A stretch of 64,000 nt of DNA, from positions 20,927,530 through 20,991,529 of the forward strand of contig OZ035962.1 in assembly GCA_964034945.1 (NCBI GenBank), read 5' to 3'. The stretch comes from Chrysopilus asiliformis (taxonomy: Eukaryota; Arthropoda; Insecta; Diptera; Rhagionidae). A program made the position numbers and the translations under genes. The notes beneath the pieces were generated by a model. That model ran no database searches and was not told the DNA's origin. It was given only the letters and a program-made list of their open reading frames with translations. Shown one piece after another: positions 1-9,586 of this stretch (its first letter is position 1; each line of letters begins with the position of its first letter).

Positions 1-216
1 AGATATTTGAAGAAATATTATTTTTTACATATTTTTCCCGAAACAAAATATTGCAGATGAAAGTCTTGTGTTGACCACAATTGTGTCCTAAAAAATTTAC
101 TAATTTTCAGTGTCCTCAAAAAATCTTATATCTTCAGTCGTTGAAGGAAGATTGAAGAATGTTTTTAGATTTTTGGGAACTACCAATATAAATTTTACGC
201 CGCCCGAAAACTTTTA

Positions 217-670
217 CCCTTGGAGCACAATGAACGCAACCAAGCCGCAACTAAGGACGCTTCGAACTGTCACGCAACGCAGTTCAGGAGCGGTTGAGCA
301 CAATAAAAGCGTCGTCTGTTGCGTTGTGAGACAAACAAAGAAAAATTAAAAGTGAACTAAAGTAGAAAAATATATAAAAAATGGATAATTTTGAAGCGAT
401 AATTTGCTTTCTTGGTCTTTATCTTTGTTGTTTGTATGTTATTGCACTAAGGCTATCAATTTTTCCTCAAACAACATTTCCCCATGTTTTCAACATTTCT
501 GTCAACGCAGAATTGCTGCGGCAAAGTTATAAGTTTGCAAAATTTTGCGTTGTAGGTGCGTTCATTGCGTTCACTGTGCTCACTCAAAAGCATTTCTGTG
601 AAATAAACTCGTAAGTGACATTTGGATGCGTGATGGTTGCGGCTTGGTTGCGTTCATTGTGCTCCAAAGG
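217..670. mobile_element. PIF/Harbinger-type MITE, copy 1
   Basis: The termini form a 31-bp perfect inverted repeat (221-251 and 636-666, starting TGGAGCACAATGAACGCAAC), extended outward to CCCTTGGAGC / GCTCCAAAGG. The element is flanked by TTA at 214-216 and 671-673. A 3-bp TTA/TAA duplication is the known signature of PIF/Harbinger insertion. A related copy lies at 24866-25295. It is too short (454 bp) for a full transposase. Family assignment rests on the duplication and on the second copy. Confidence 0.8.
381..614 (+). pseudogene. Small ORF inside the Harbinger-type MITE
   Basis: A 77-codon open frame starts at an ATG inside the MITE at 217-670. Its first 25 or so residues (MDNFEAIICFLGLYLC and on to IALRL) recur with few changes in the second MITE copy near 25017, where the frame soon stops. 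Apart from the hydrophobic N-terminus I see no domain. Because Harbinger-derived MITEs are usually deleted autonomous elements, this may be the 5' end of a transposase or accessory gene; that is inference. I do not recognise the protein. Conservation of the start could simply reflect shared DNA ancestry rather than coding selection. Confidence 0.3.
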
Positions 671-819
671 TTAGTGTTGCAACTGAAAATTACGACAATT
701 ACTATACGTTTATACGACCAAGAAAAATTTCGATCGACTAACTAATCGAAGGAAATTTTTAGTGTGCCAAAAATTATTAAACTGGCCATCACTTGAGTAA
801 TTTGGGGTCACTGAATCGG

Positions 820-1132
820 ATCCTATTTCAAATGAGAGTATCTCGTATTATAAACAGATAGTCCAATAATCAATAGAGACATTACAACGTTGTATAGGAT
901 TAATTTGTTTCATTTCAGGATTGAGTCCTTTACAGAAGGAAATGTTGCCCAATTTTTTGTAGTATCCCCATATAACGACTAGTTTTTGTGAAATTGAGTC
1001 TTGAAAATTTTGGGAATTGTTGCAATTTTTTATAGGAATAACTTCTATATTTTGCCGCTATGCCATTTTTCTCATAAATATGGGAGTTAAGCATGAGATG
1101 TTGGCGGTACAACTTCTATATGTTTTCTCCGT
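820..1132. repeat. Interspersed repeat with CACGG-type terminus, copy 1
   Basis: This sequence (CCTATTTCAAATGAGAGTAT, then CCAATAATCAATAGAGACAT) recurs in the same orientation at 25980-26290 and inverted at 58390-59060. Its right end reads TATATGTTTTCTCCGTGTAC, which fits the CAC..GAAAA terminal class described for other elements here. It carries repeated GGAAT/ATTCC motifs. There are no long ORFs. Confidence 0.6.
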
Positions 1133-1979
1133 GTACTTTGAAAAATACTTGAATTGTTTCAAATAAATTTTGCTCAAGAAATTAGATATTTTTCTCAAGA
1201 TACTTATTAGTTTCTAAATCTCAAAATCTACAAAAGATTGTTAGAAAAGGAAAGTTTTTTGGATATGGCACAGATTTAAAATCAGTCAGTAATGTTTTTT
1301 AACAGCGTTGACAATTACCAATAGAGTGTGAGAAAACATGGAATTCTGATAGGCTACTGGAAAATTGACCAGGGAATGAAATCTGTTGTGGCAATGATTG
1401 ATTATTTAATCAAGAACATGTTCCGCAGATAGACAGATGCTGTTACCAATAAAGGATCTCCTCCTTCATAACATAAATATTCCAATACAAGCTCGTAATA
1501 ATAAAAAAGATACAACTGATGAGATTCATCGTGTCTGAATTTCAATTTCCTTTTGAGTTTCTAAATACACGTCATTCATTAAAAAGAAAAATTACTTATA
1601 CGAAATTAGTAATTCATATATTTTTTGTATCTGTACTTTTTTCTCAACGTGTTGCATTTTTGTAGCAAATTAATTCGAGCGAATTTTTAAGATAAAAAAA
1701 TTTAGCTTCCTCTTAATGCAAATTTTTTGTACATTAATGAATTTATGTACACTAGAGATTATGTAGAAGATTTCAACAACAAGAGAAAATCCATTAAAGA
1801 TAATGGGAAAGTACCACATGAGAGTAGGTACCTGAATTGCAAATTACCGGCATCTAAATGGAATATAAAAAAAAGTTTTCTAAACACAGCATGTAATGTG
1901 AAATGACTAGACAACAATAAAATGAAATGAGATGCAAAAAGTAAGTACATTGAATTAAACAAAAACATCTAAAAATCAT
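1133..1979. other. AT-rich interval, nothing recognised
   Basis: AT-rich sequence without a credible gene, clear terminal repeats or similarity that I could recognise to other parts of the window. Short open frames here show no domain. Confidence 0.5.
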
Positions 1980-2330
1980 CAAAAATGAATGTATTTCATC
2001 ACTCCAGAGTCCCATACATAATATTTTTTTGTGATTTTTGAAAATCGTCGCATAAACTTACGAGGCTTTGCGTAAAGATTTTCCACACGGCGATTATAGG
2101 ACTCAGTGCACCATATTTTAGCACAGACTTCCATAAATATTGGAAGAAGTCCTCGTTTTCGTGAAATCATTTTTATAGAACTGGAAGAAGAATGCACATA
2201 TTCCAACAAAAGTAGCACATGCTATATTATAGTATGGGAAAACAATGCTATATTATAGTATGTAATCGTTCCCATTGTTGTTAGCAGTGACTCCAACATT
2301 ATGGACGACTCTGTTCTACAAAAAATTTAC
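1980..2330. repeat. Interspersed repeat shared with 24.56-24.85 kb
   Basis: Blocks such as CATATTTTAGCACAGACTTC followed by ATAAATATTGGAAGAAGTCC, and ATCGTTCCCATTGTTGTTAG, have diverged counterparts at 24560-24850 (GTAGCAAAGGCTTCCATAAA; ATCGTCCCCGTTGTTTTTAG) in the same order. It is therefore a dispersed element, probably non-coding. Ends were not defined in this copy. Confidence 0.5.
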
Positions 2331-2599
2331 AACGAATCCTTAGTATCGGCGGACTCATTCCTATGCAAATATGTTAATTTAAGCCAAATTTTTGTCTTCG
2401 ATTGTAATTCGCATGTGGTTCGCGAATATCGTTAGGACCTTCCTATCGTTAGGATCTGCCACACTCTGGCACTCGTTTTGGAGAATTTTTTTGATTACAG
2501 GGGCATTTCATTACTCGAATAGCTTGATATCCTGAATATTTTCAAGCCCCTCCAACTTTCCTCCCTAGTTATATTCGATATCTCGACTTTTCGTCTGTC

Positions 2600-3148
2600 C
2601 CCATTAATTATGAGATTTTGGGGGGGTTGTATGGGGGAGGAAGAAGGAGTGGTCAGATCGAATTTTGATGTATGAAGAAGTTTTGTAAATTTGCATTGCA
2701 AATACTTTTGTCTCAATTATTATTTCGATATAATGTATGATTCTCAAAAAAATCGAAAAAAACAATTCTGGTTACATGGGGGAGGGGTGAAGGAGTGGTC
2801 CAATTTTGTCCGTTAACAAACTGGACCTCCTATTTTACGAAAAATAAAATCGGCTGTGCTCAATTTCAAATCTCTAGCTTAATTCGTTCTCAAGTTGTCG
2901 TATTCACGGGCAGACAAACGGACAGATAGACAGACAGATAGACAGGCAGATAGACAGGCAGATAGACAGACAGATAGACAGACAGGTAGACAGACAGATA
3001 GACAGACAGACGGACAGACAGACGGGCAGACAGACGGACAGACAGAGGGACAGACAGACGGACAGACAGACGGACAGGCAGACGGACAGACAGACGGACA
3101 GACAGACGGACAGACATACATACAGACAGACATACAGACAGACATACT

Positions 3149-3180
<32 letters not shown>

Positions 3181-3470
3181 GGCAGACGGACAGACAGACG
3201 GACAGACAGACGGACAGACAGACGGATAGACAGACGGATAGACAGACGGACAGACAGACGGACAGACCGACAGACAGACAGACGAACAGACCGAAAGACA
3301 GACAGACAGACAGACAGACGGACGGACATGTAAAAATCAAGTAGATTCATCATTCTAAACACACTGGTGTAATTCATTTTCTTGTTAGACAATTAATACT
3401 GTGCGTTAGAAATGGTAGAGCAAACCTATTATACCTAGTTTCACCATATAGGGTCTAAACACATCAGACG
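2600..3470 (+). mobile_element. DINE-1/mini-me-like element with very long array
   Basis: It contains the recurrent block order of this window: a GGGGGAGG..GGAGTGGTC segment (2765-2800), a segment resembling TCTCTAGCTYAATYC (2873-2885), a tetranucleotide array (about 2905-3330), then CATTCTAAACACACTGGTGT (3351-3370) and a TTTCACCATATAGGGT end. More than ten copies share this order. The layout matches the known mini-me/DINE-1 type of non-autonomous dipteran element with an internal GTCY microsatellite. Outer limits are approximate. Confidence 0.65.
2905..3330 (+). repeat. (GACA/GACG/GATA)n hypervariable array
   Basis: About 425 bp of imperfect 4-bp repeats (GACA, GACG, GATA, GGCA) with higher-order 8- and 12-bp units such as GACAGACGGACA. 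The array generates long open frames on both strands that encode only repeated Thr-Asp-Arg-Gln or Ser-Val-Cys-Leu; these are artefacts. It lies inside the mini-me-like element. Confidence 0.95.
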
Positions 3471-3493
3471 AGCAAATCTGTCCAATCAATTGC

Positions 3494-3913
3494 ACATATA
3501 TCGCACATGGTCCCGTAGACTGTAGTATTTCAAAAAAATGTGTTTTTGAGTAATTATTCCATTATGTAAAGGAAAATTGACTGAATCAAATGAAAAACAA
3601 ATTTAAATGTAAACGTAGTCCTAAAATTTATTTATTTTTGGTTTTTTAAATTCCCATTTTTTAAAATTTAAATTGATTTTGTGGAAAACAAACCTAACTC
3701 TATCTTTTATTATTGCAAAAAAAAAAAAAAAATGAAGCAAATGATCTGTAAATTATTATCAAAATAGTAATAAATTGAAATATTACTGTACAGACAACAG
3801 AAAAAAACAATTATTTATAAACAATTATTTTGAAATGAAAACTTTGAATGCGTTTTTCTTGAAATGGCCGATTTTGAGATACTACAGTCTACGGGACCAT
3901 GTGCGATATATGT
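3494..3913. mobile_element. TIR element of about 420 bp
   Basis: The ends are inverted repeats of about 42 bp: ACATATATCGCACATGGTCC followed by CGTAGACTGTAGTATTTCAA on the left, and the reverse complement at 3872-3913 with one or two differences. The interior is AT-rich and non-coding. I could not identify a clear target duplication, so the superfamily is unassigned. Confidence 0.8.
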
Positions 3914-6900
3914 AACTTTTAAGTTTTGTTGGTTGATTTTTTCCTGTTTATTTTATCTGTTTTCCCTTATGACGTATGTTCACCACATCTTTGCTCCCTC
4001 TCTGTTCACGTGAAAATTTATTATCGAATGACAAAATGCGTATCCTTAACGATATCGCATACCGTATTGTATGATTGAATTTCCCAAATATGGTTCTTTT
4101 CTATATTAAAAAGGAAACATATTTATAAGTTTATATACTTGATGAAAAATAAAACTCGTTTTGCTGTGAAACTTATCGCCAATTAATATAATTAATCAAC
4201 ACATATGTTAACAAGCACACACTTTTGGAAGCATGAAAACCCTTGATTTCAATTTTGTCAGACAACCTTTTGTGGACAAAATAAAAAAAAGGCAATCAAA
4301 TATTCCAATTATAATTAAAAAATACAATTACTATGTATAAAAAAAAACAACAAAGAGCAATTTTTGAATAAAACAAAAGACAGAATATAAGTTCCACAAT
4401 GTGGTTAATGTTTAAAATGATCAATGTGGAATAACTTAAAAATGTTTTTATCACCGATAAACAGTGTTAAATTATGAACCAAGTTGAACATATGTTTTCA
4501 GACAAAAGACATGCTGCGCCGCCCCATTTTCATACTATTGGGAAAAAATTCAACTTGCTTTTTTCGGCACAGCAAACGTTTTTTTTTTCCTTAACATTAT
4601 TCCTAAAATCTACGTACCATATGGCAGTACCGAAGTTTCCCACAGTAGCACATTTTATTGAAAATCCAACATTTGTAATATTTTCACAGATCACTTTTTG
4701 AATTTCCCACAGAAATCGAAATCGACTTGAATATTTTTCAATGTTTTCAAAACGATTTATTTGAATCCTTTTCTCGTAGATTTTAGTCGATTTATGGCAA
4801 GTTTTACACTACACGATGTGATTATCGTCTAAAAGGAGCGGACATTGGAAACGCGATGACCGCACCGAATACCGAACAGTGTCGGCTTATGATACCCACG
4901 TAAAAGCAATGGAGTCACCGAAAAAAATCACATATAAACTCACAATAGAAAATGTTGTCTGCCTGTGTGTAAGTATAACTTTTATGTGTACAACACAATA
5001 TAGAGAAAAAAGCACTTTTCGCCGGCAAAGGAAACATAATTCAAAAAGGCTGACAAAAAAAAATCACAAAAAAAAGGAACAAAAACAGCAGAATAAGAAA
5101 AGAAAAAAATAAGCCAAATCAGGAGTAGGAAAGGAGAAAACAAATTTAAAAATATTATTCTTTCCTATGTTTCCAAAAAAAGTATACAGAAATTACAAGG
5201 AAAACTCGCAAGCCATAATGGCGAAGTGTCAAAAAAGCTGTTATTTAGTGTTTCGATTTTTAAGGATTCAATTTTAAAGCCTTATTTTATAATCGAGCCA
5301 TTTTTTGTTACTTTTGGAAAAACACAGATTTTTAAAGCTGTTAAAAAAAATTATATCCTTTCTCGACAAACGTATTTATTATTAATTTAATAATCCACTT
5401 GCTGAAAGTGCTACGCAAAAGTCAGATGTTTACTCGAACAACGAACTGACAAACAACGAAACGCCATTACGAGGAAAACCGTCATTTGAAACCCCTATTT
5501 TCTAATACAAGCCTAGAATATTTTCCAACACATCACACTACATACACATATACAAACAACCACCGCCGAAAATCATGGGGGCTAGATACAAGTCGTTCGT
5601 TTAATTTAAACCCTTCTAAAAAATCGTTCTTCTTTTCTTAGTCAGCACGAGAAAAAAACATACCTTTTATGCGTGTTAAACTTTTTATACCATTTGTTTT
5701 ATTGGAACTGATTAAAAAAATAATAATCAGAATCGTGATTTTATTTTATTTCCTTATTGAAGACTTTTTCGAACTACGTCTTAGGGTGGCTGTTGATCCA
5801 ACATGGAAATACGCTGAATTGGGTAAAATAAAAAGCGGATGTCAGTATTCCGCACACACGGGAACCCTTCTACATATTCAGCAATGGGTAATGTCAGCCA
5901 ACCCGATCGACTTTTGAATGAAACACAAAAATGAATGAAGTCTAAAGTGGGAAGCTTTTCACGCCACATCTGTGTGGATGAAGCTTTTATTGTTGATATG
6001 TATTTAAAGGAAATACTTGTAAAATATATATTATTTTCAATGTTCCACCCCATGCGTAAAGCCAGATGATTTCTCAATACTAACAAATCTTCTACTCCAC
6101 ATTATACACATGTGGAGTAAATATTTTCTGAACCAATTTGAAAAGCTGGTTATTTTACGAAATGTTGGTATATACGCACACATTTCAAATGCTAACCAAT
6201 ACTACAATCATCCTGCATATGAAATGTCTAAAAATTTTATTATTTTTTTGTTTTGTTTCGTGTAAAATGGAAGCTTTTTTATCGGGGCGTTTACTGATGA
6301 CACATGCGTAGCTCATTTTCTTTTCAAGGGTGGTGAAAATGTCTCTCAATTTTCATCACAAGCTTTCGTGCATTTATGCTCCAGTGAAGACATACCATTT
6401 TTATTGGGATATTTGTTTGAAAAGGGCAAAGTGCAAGTGTGGGCGCACAAATAGTGCCGGCGGAGGCGCCCTTATCAGAAATGTCGTCATACTTTAGTTC
6501 CCATATTTCTTCTGCAATATACAGTGTGATATCACAATAATGCACATTACGTTAACCATTGAACAATAAAATAAATTAAAATGCATTTCACATTATTTCC
6601 TTATTGCAATATTGTTAAAAAAAGGATACGTTTTTCTTTTCTCACTTATATAGACAGAAAGGTAGAAATACTTTCTTAACAAAAATTAGCTGTAATTAAA
6701 CTTTTTAATTTAAAAGGTTTGTTAGCAGATGTTAAAAATAAATTCATTTAGCACACTTGACGCGCAGAAAAATTCTTCTTTGTGGAAAAGTTTTGGGTAA
6801 AACGAACTTTCCGGTTGCCAATATAATTAATTGGCAATATTTCCCGTAGAAAATATTTATGTCCCATTTGGGATATGATAAGAGAAAGTTATGAACGGGA

Positions 6901-7234
6901 ATTAGAGACACTTCTATTTATAAACACAAAAAACAAACGTTTTATTTTTTCAAAACCTTTTACATACTCAATTTTAATTGTTTAGCCAGAAGTTGACACA
7001 GGTAACACTTTTTAGCGATGTTTTGTATGGGAGTTGATACAGTCGTCTCACAATAGATCGCTCCCCCCGCTTCCTAAATGTGTGACGTATTTTATGGACG
7101 TATCCTAATTTCCGAGTGCACGTGAAATCGATTCCACGTGAAATCTATAGCTCTTTTGATAGCATGTATTTGTTGAAAGTGTATTTGTTTAAAAAAAAAA
7201 CTTGTTCTTGCGCATATTTTTATTTATTTATTAC
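3914..7234. other. AT-rich interval, no gene recognised
   Basis: Mostly unique-looking AT-rich sequence with poly(A/T) runs. Short open frames (for example 4474-4701, 4879-5112, 5669-5917) show no domain, no conserved motif and no splice context that I can support. About 7030-7130 resembles 57530-57615 (TGTGACGTATTTTATGGACG versus TGTGACGTTCTTTATGGACA), which marks a low-copy repeat. Confidence 0.4.
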
Positions 7235-7375
7235 TTTCTTATACGTAGTAAAATAAAGTGTTGTGTTCATGAAAAATTTCGACCTCTTAATTTTGCATAA
7301 AAAACATTTCCCAACCACTCCCGATTTGATTGCAGCATTGTTACAAAAATATCTTTCTGTCTGTCTGTCAATCTA

Positions 7376-7949
7376 CACTCTCGAAAAAATGGAGTCGATT
7401 ACGCACCGAAAGGGAGTTTGAGGGAGTCCATCACCTATTGGAGAAAATCGAGCACCGGGCTAGGAGTTCACAACAATTCCTTATGGGTGTTAATTTTTAA
7501 CAATTTTTCGGTGTTAAACCAATTTATTACCAAGAAAAAAAACCTCACAATTTTTTTTTTTGCAAGCATTTGAGATGTTTTGAGTTTTTTTTCGTGTTTC
7601 CAAAGTTAATATTACTTGTTAAAAACTTTTCTTACATGTCTCTCTGCCGGGACTCGAACACGGGACCTCTCGAATTGTAAACCATTTGCCTTCCCAATAG
7701 GCTGTTGGAGCCAATTAGCAAGCCTCTTCTAAACGTGAACACCCTTTACAATTAAATAACTCCTAAAAGGAGTTGTAGTGAATTTTTGACTCCTTTTCGG
7801 AGTTCATTTAAAATTTAGGTCAAAACGGTGTTAAATTGAATATTTAGCTCCGTAAAATACAAATATAAAAATAACTCCGCGCTACGGTGTTAAACTTTTA
7901 GCTATGTTTTCAGGCGGAGTTAATTCGTCCCCGGATTTTTTCGAGAGTG
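7376..7949. mobile_element. CACTC-ended TIR element with tRNA-like core
   Basis: The left end is CACTCTCGAAAAAATGGAGT and the right end is the inverse, GGATTTTTTCGAGAGTG. TA flanks it at 7374-7375 and 7950-7951, consistent with a TA duplication; without it the flanks join as GTCAATCTATGTACAAG, a plausible empty site. The interior repeats GGAGTTAA/TTAACTCC and GGTGTTAAA motifs, especially at 7740-7925, and holds a tRNA-like segment at 7645-7706. No transposase is present, so it is non-autonomous. Confidence 0.8.
7645..7706 (-). other. tRNA-like sequence inside the TIR element
   Basis: On the minus strand the segment ends GGTCCCGTGTTCGAGTCCCG, which matches the T-arm and B-box pattern (GTTCGAGTCC) with pairable CGGG/CCCG-like flanks. 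An anticodon-arm-like AAATGGTTTACAATTCGAGA precedes it. The 5' half is not a convincing D-arm and acceptor pairing is not evident, so it is a tRNA-derived relic rather than a functional tRNA gene. Comparable segments occur at 48880-48953 and 59301-59367. Confidence 0.55.
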
Positions 7950-8160
7950 TATGTACAAGATTTCTTAAAAACTACTAGAAATAGAGCGATGAAATTTTAC
8001 AGGCATCTTTGGTACTGGATTGGGACAAACCTATCAACTTTTGGTGGAAATTTCGATATCCGGATGTAACCAAAATGGCGGCACTTTAAAAATCGCATTT
8101 CGGTTTTTTGCTGTTTACTCTGAAACTATGCATTTTTCAATAGCCTTATTCATGACAAAA

Positions 8161-8700
8161 GTTTGAGACAGTAAAAACAGACAATATTTAAAAAAAATAG
8201 ATTTTTGCGAATTGCTTGCAAGCTATATTTAATAATTAACTGATTGTTTACTATACGAGAGCAAATTTCTCCGGTTCTTCTTCTTTCGCCCTCAAATAGA
8301 AAGGTCCAACTAAATAAATAACTATATCTTTGCGATTCCTTCTCTAATTTCATAAATAAGTCTTTACAATAAATCTTAAAAATAAAAACTTTGACAAATT
8401 TTCATTTTAGGAAAAAATAGGAAATCTGGAAGTTTTTTGGAGCATGTACGAATTCCAATTTCTAGACTTGTTAAAGCTGCATCTGAAATTACTGGGAACT
8501 CCTGCTAATGCTGCTCAAATTCCTAATTAGGGTTAAAGTCATACTTCCATAAGGAATCGGTTATCATTAAATATATAGATCAAAGAAATTCGTTCACATT
8601 TATTATACACTAAAAAAACATGAGGCCGAGTGTATAAAATCTGGCAAATACTTTCACTAGTACATTTTAGTACAAAAATCCATTCAAATTTTATACTAAA
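8161..8700. other. Interval without recognised gene
   Basis: AT-rich sequence between the dispersed repeat and the GACTGATA minisatellite. The 67-codon minus-strand frame at 8150-8353 has no recognisable domain. Confidence 0.4.
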
Positions 8701-8701
8701 A

Positions 8702-8898
8702 CCTGACTGACAGACAGACAGACAGACTGATAGACTGATAGACTGATAGACTGATAGACTGATAGACTGATAGACTGATAGACTGATAGACTGATAGACT
8801 GATAGACTGATAGACTGATAGACTGATAGACTGATAGATGATAGACTGATAGACTGATAGACTGATGGACTCACAGACTGACGAACTGACGAACTGAC
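8702..8898 (+). repeat. (GACTGATA)n minisatellite
   Basis: A short GACA run (8709-8727) leads into an unusually homogeneous 8-bp array, GACTGATA, repeated about 17 to 18 times to about 8868 with one 4-bp slip near 8838, then degenerate GACTGACGAACT units. The uniformity contrasts with the imperfect GACA/GACG arrays elsewhere and suggests recent expansion. The open frame across it (Ser-Ile-Ser-Leu-Ser-Val-Tyr-Gln repeats) is an artefact. Confidence 0.95.
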
Positions 8899-9044
8899 AT
8901 TACTCGGCCCATGAGAAAAAATCTCAACGATTCAAATTGTTAAGTACAAAGTTTGTCAGTATTTCTGCTTACAAAATCTTTTTTGGCTGTTTCAGAATTA
9001 TAATTTTAATATTTGAGTTACGAGGAAAAAGAAAAAAAAATGTT

Positions 9045-9090
9045 TACATTGTTTACATTCTTTACATTGTTTACATTCTTTTAATTGTTT
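9045..9090 (+). repeat. Short TGTTTACATTCT tandem repeat
   Basis: Alternating TTTACATTG and TTTACATTC units, four to five copies, directly left of the foldback element. Confidence 0.8.
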
Positions 9091-9199
9091 AATGTTATTT
9101 TGGTGCCCGTAAACAATTAATTTTTTACAAGTAAACTATTCCGTAAAATACGTTTTCTGCACAACAACCTGCACTCTTATTAGGAAAATAAAATTATAA

Positions 9200-9583
9200 T
9201 GCCACATTTACACGAATGACAAATTTGTCATTTTTTTCTTGTCATTATGTTAATTCCCGTGTAAATGGCATAATTTTTGTAATTTTTTCTGTCAGAAAAT
9301 GTCAATCTCTCATAAAAGAATGAACTTGTCCATTCTTTTATGCCAGATTGTCATTCGTGCAAACGCAATATTAGTTATGACAACTTTAGTATTCAACTTT
9401 TGTCATAACTAATATTGCGTTTGTACGAATGACAATCTGGCATAAAAGAATGGACAAGTTCATTCTTTTATGAGAGATTGACATTTTCTGACAGAAAAAA
9501 TTACAAAAATTATGCCATTTACACGGGAATTAACATAATGACAAGAAAAAAATGACAAATTTGTCATTCGTGTAAATGTAGCA
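9200..9583. mobile_element. Near-perfect foldback MITE, TAA duplication
   Basis: The two halves are almost perfect inverted copies of about 180 bp each, starting TGCCACATTTACACGAATGA and ending with its inverse, around a small spacer near 9380-9405. TAA flanks both ends (9197-9199 and 9584-9586), consistent with a 3-bp duplication of PIF/Harbinger type. A second copy forms the core of the palindrome at 20421-21243. It has no coding capacity. Transcripts would fold into a long hairpin. Confidence 0.85.
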
Positions 9584-9586
9584 TAA

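Larger units (their letters stand above)
7235..8160. repeat. Dispersed repeat, split by a TIR element
   Basis: The segment 7240-7375 (AAAGTGTTGTGTTCATGAAA, AATTTCGACCTCTTAA, CATTTCCCAACCACTCC, then a short GTCT run) has a diverged copy at 40525-40650. Its continuation after 7951 was separated by the CACTC-ended insertion at 7376-7949. The right limit is uncertain. Confidence 0.55.

Noticed and set aside
2879..3392. Several open frames of 75-162 codons on both strands, rich in Ser-Val-Cys-Leu or Thr-Asp-Arg-Gln
   Set aside because: They are translations of a GACA/GACG array in every frame. The same happens at 8539-8874, 26690-27156 and 60264-60659. No domain or start context is present.
7350..7372. 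CRISPR or other regularly spaced array in the GTCT runs
   Set aside because: The runs are plain tetranucleotide microsatellites without unique spacers, and the genome is eukaryotic.
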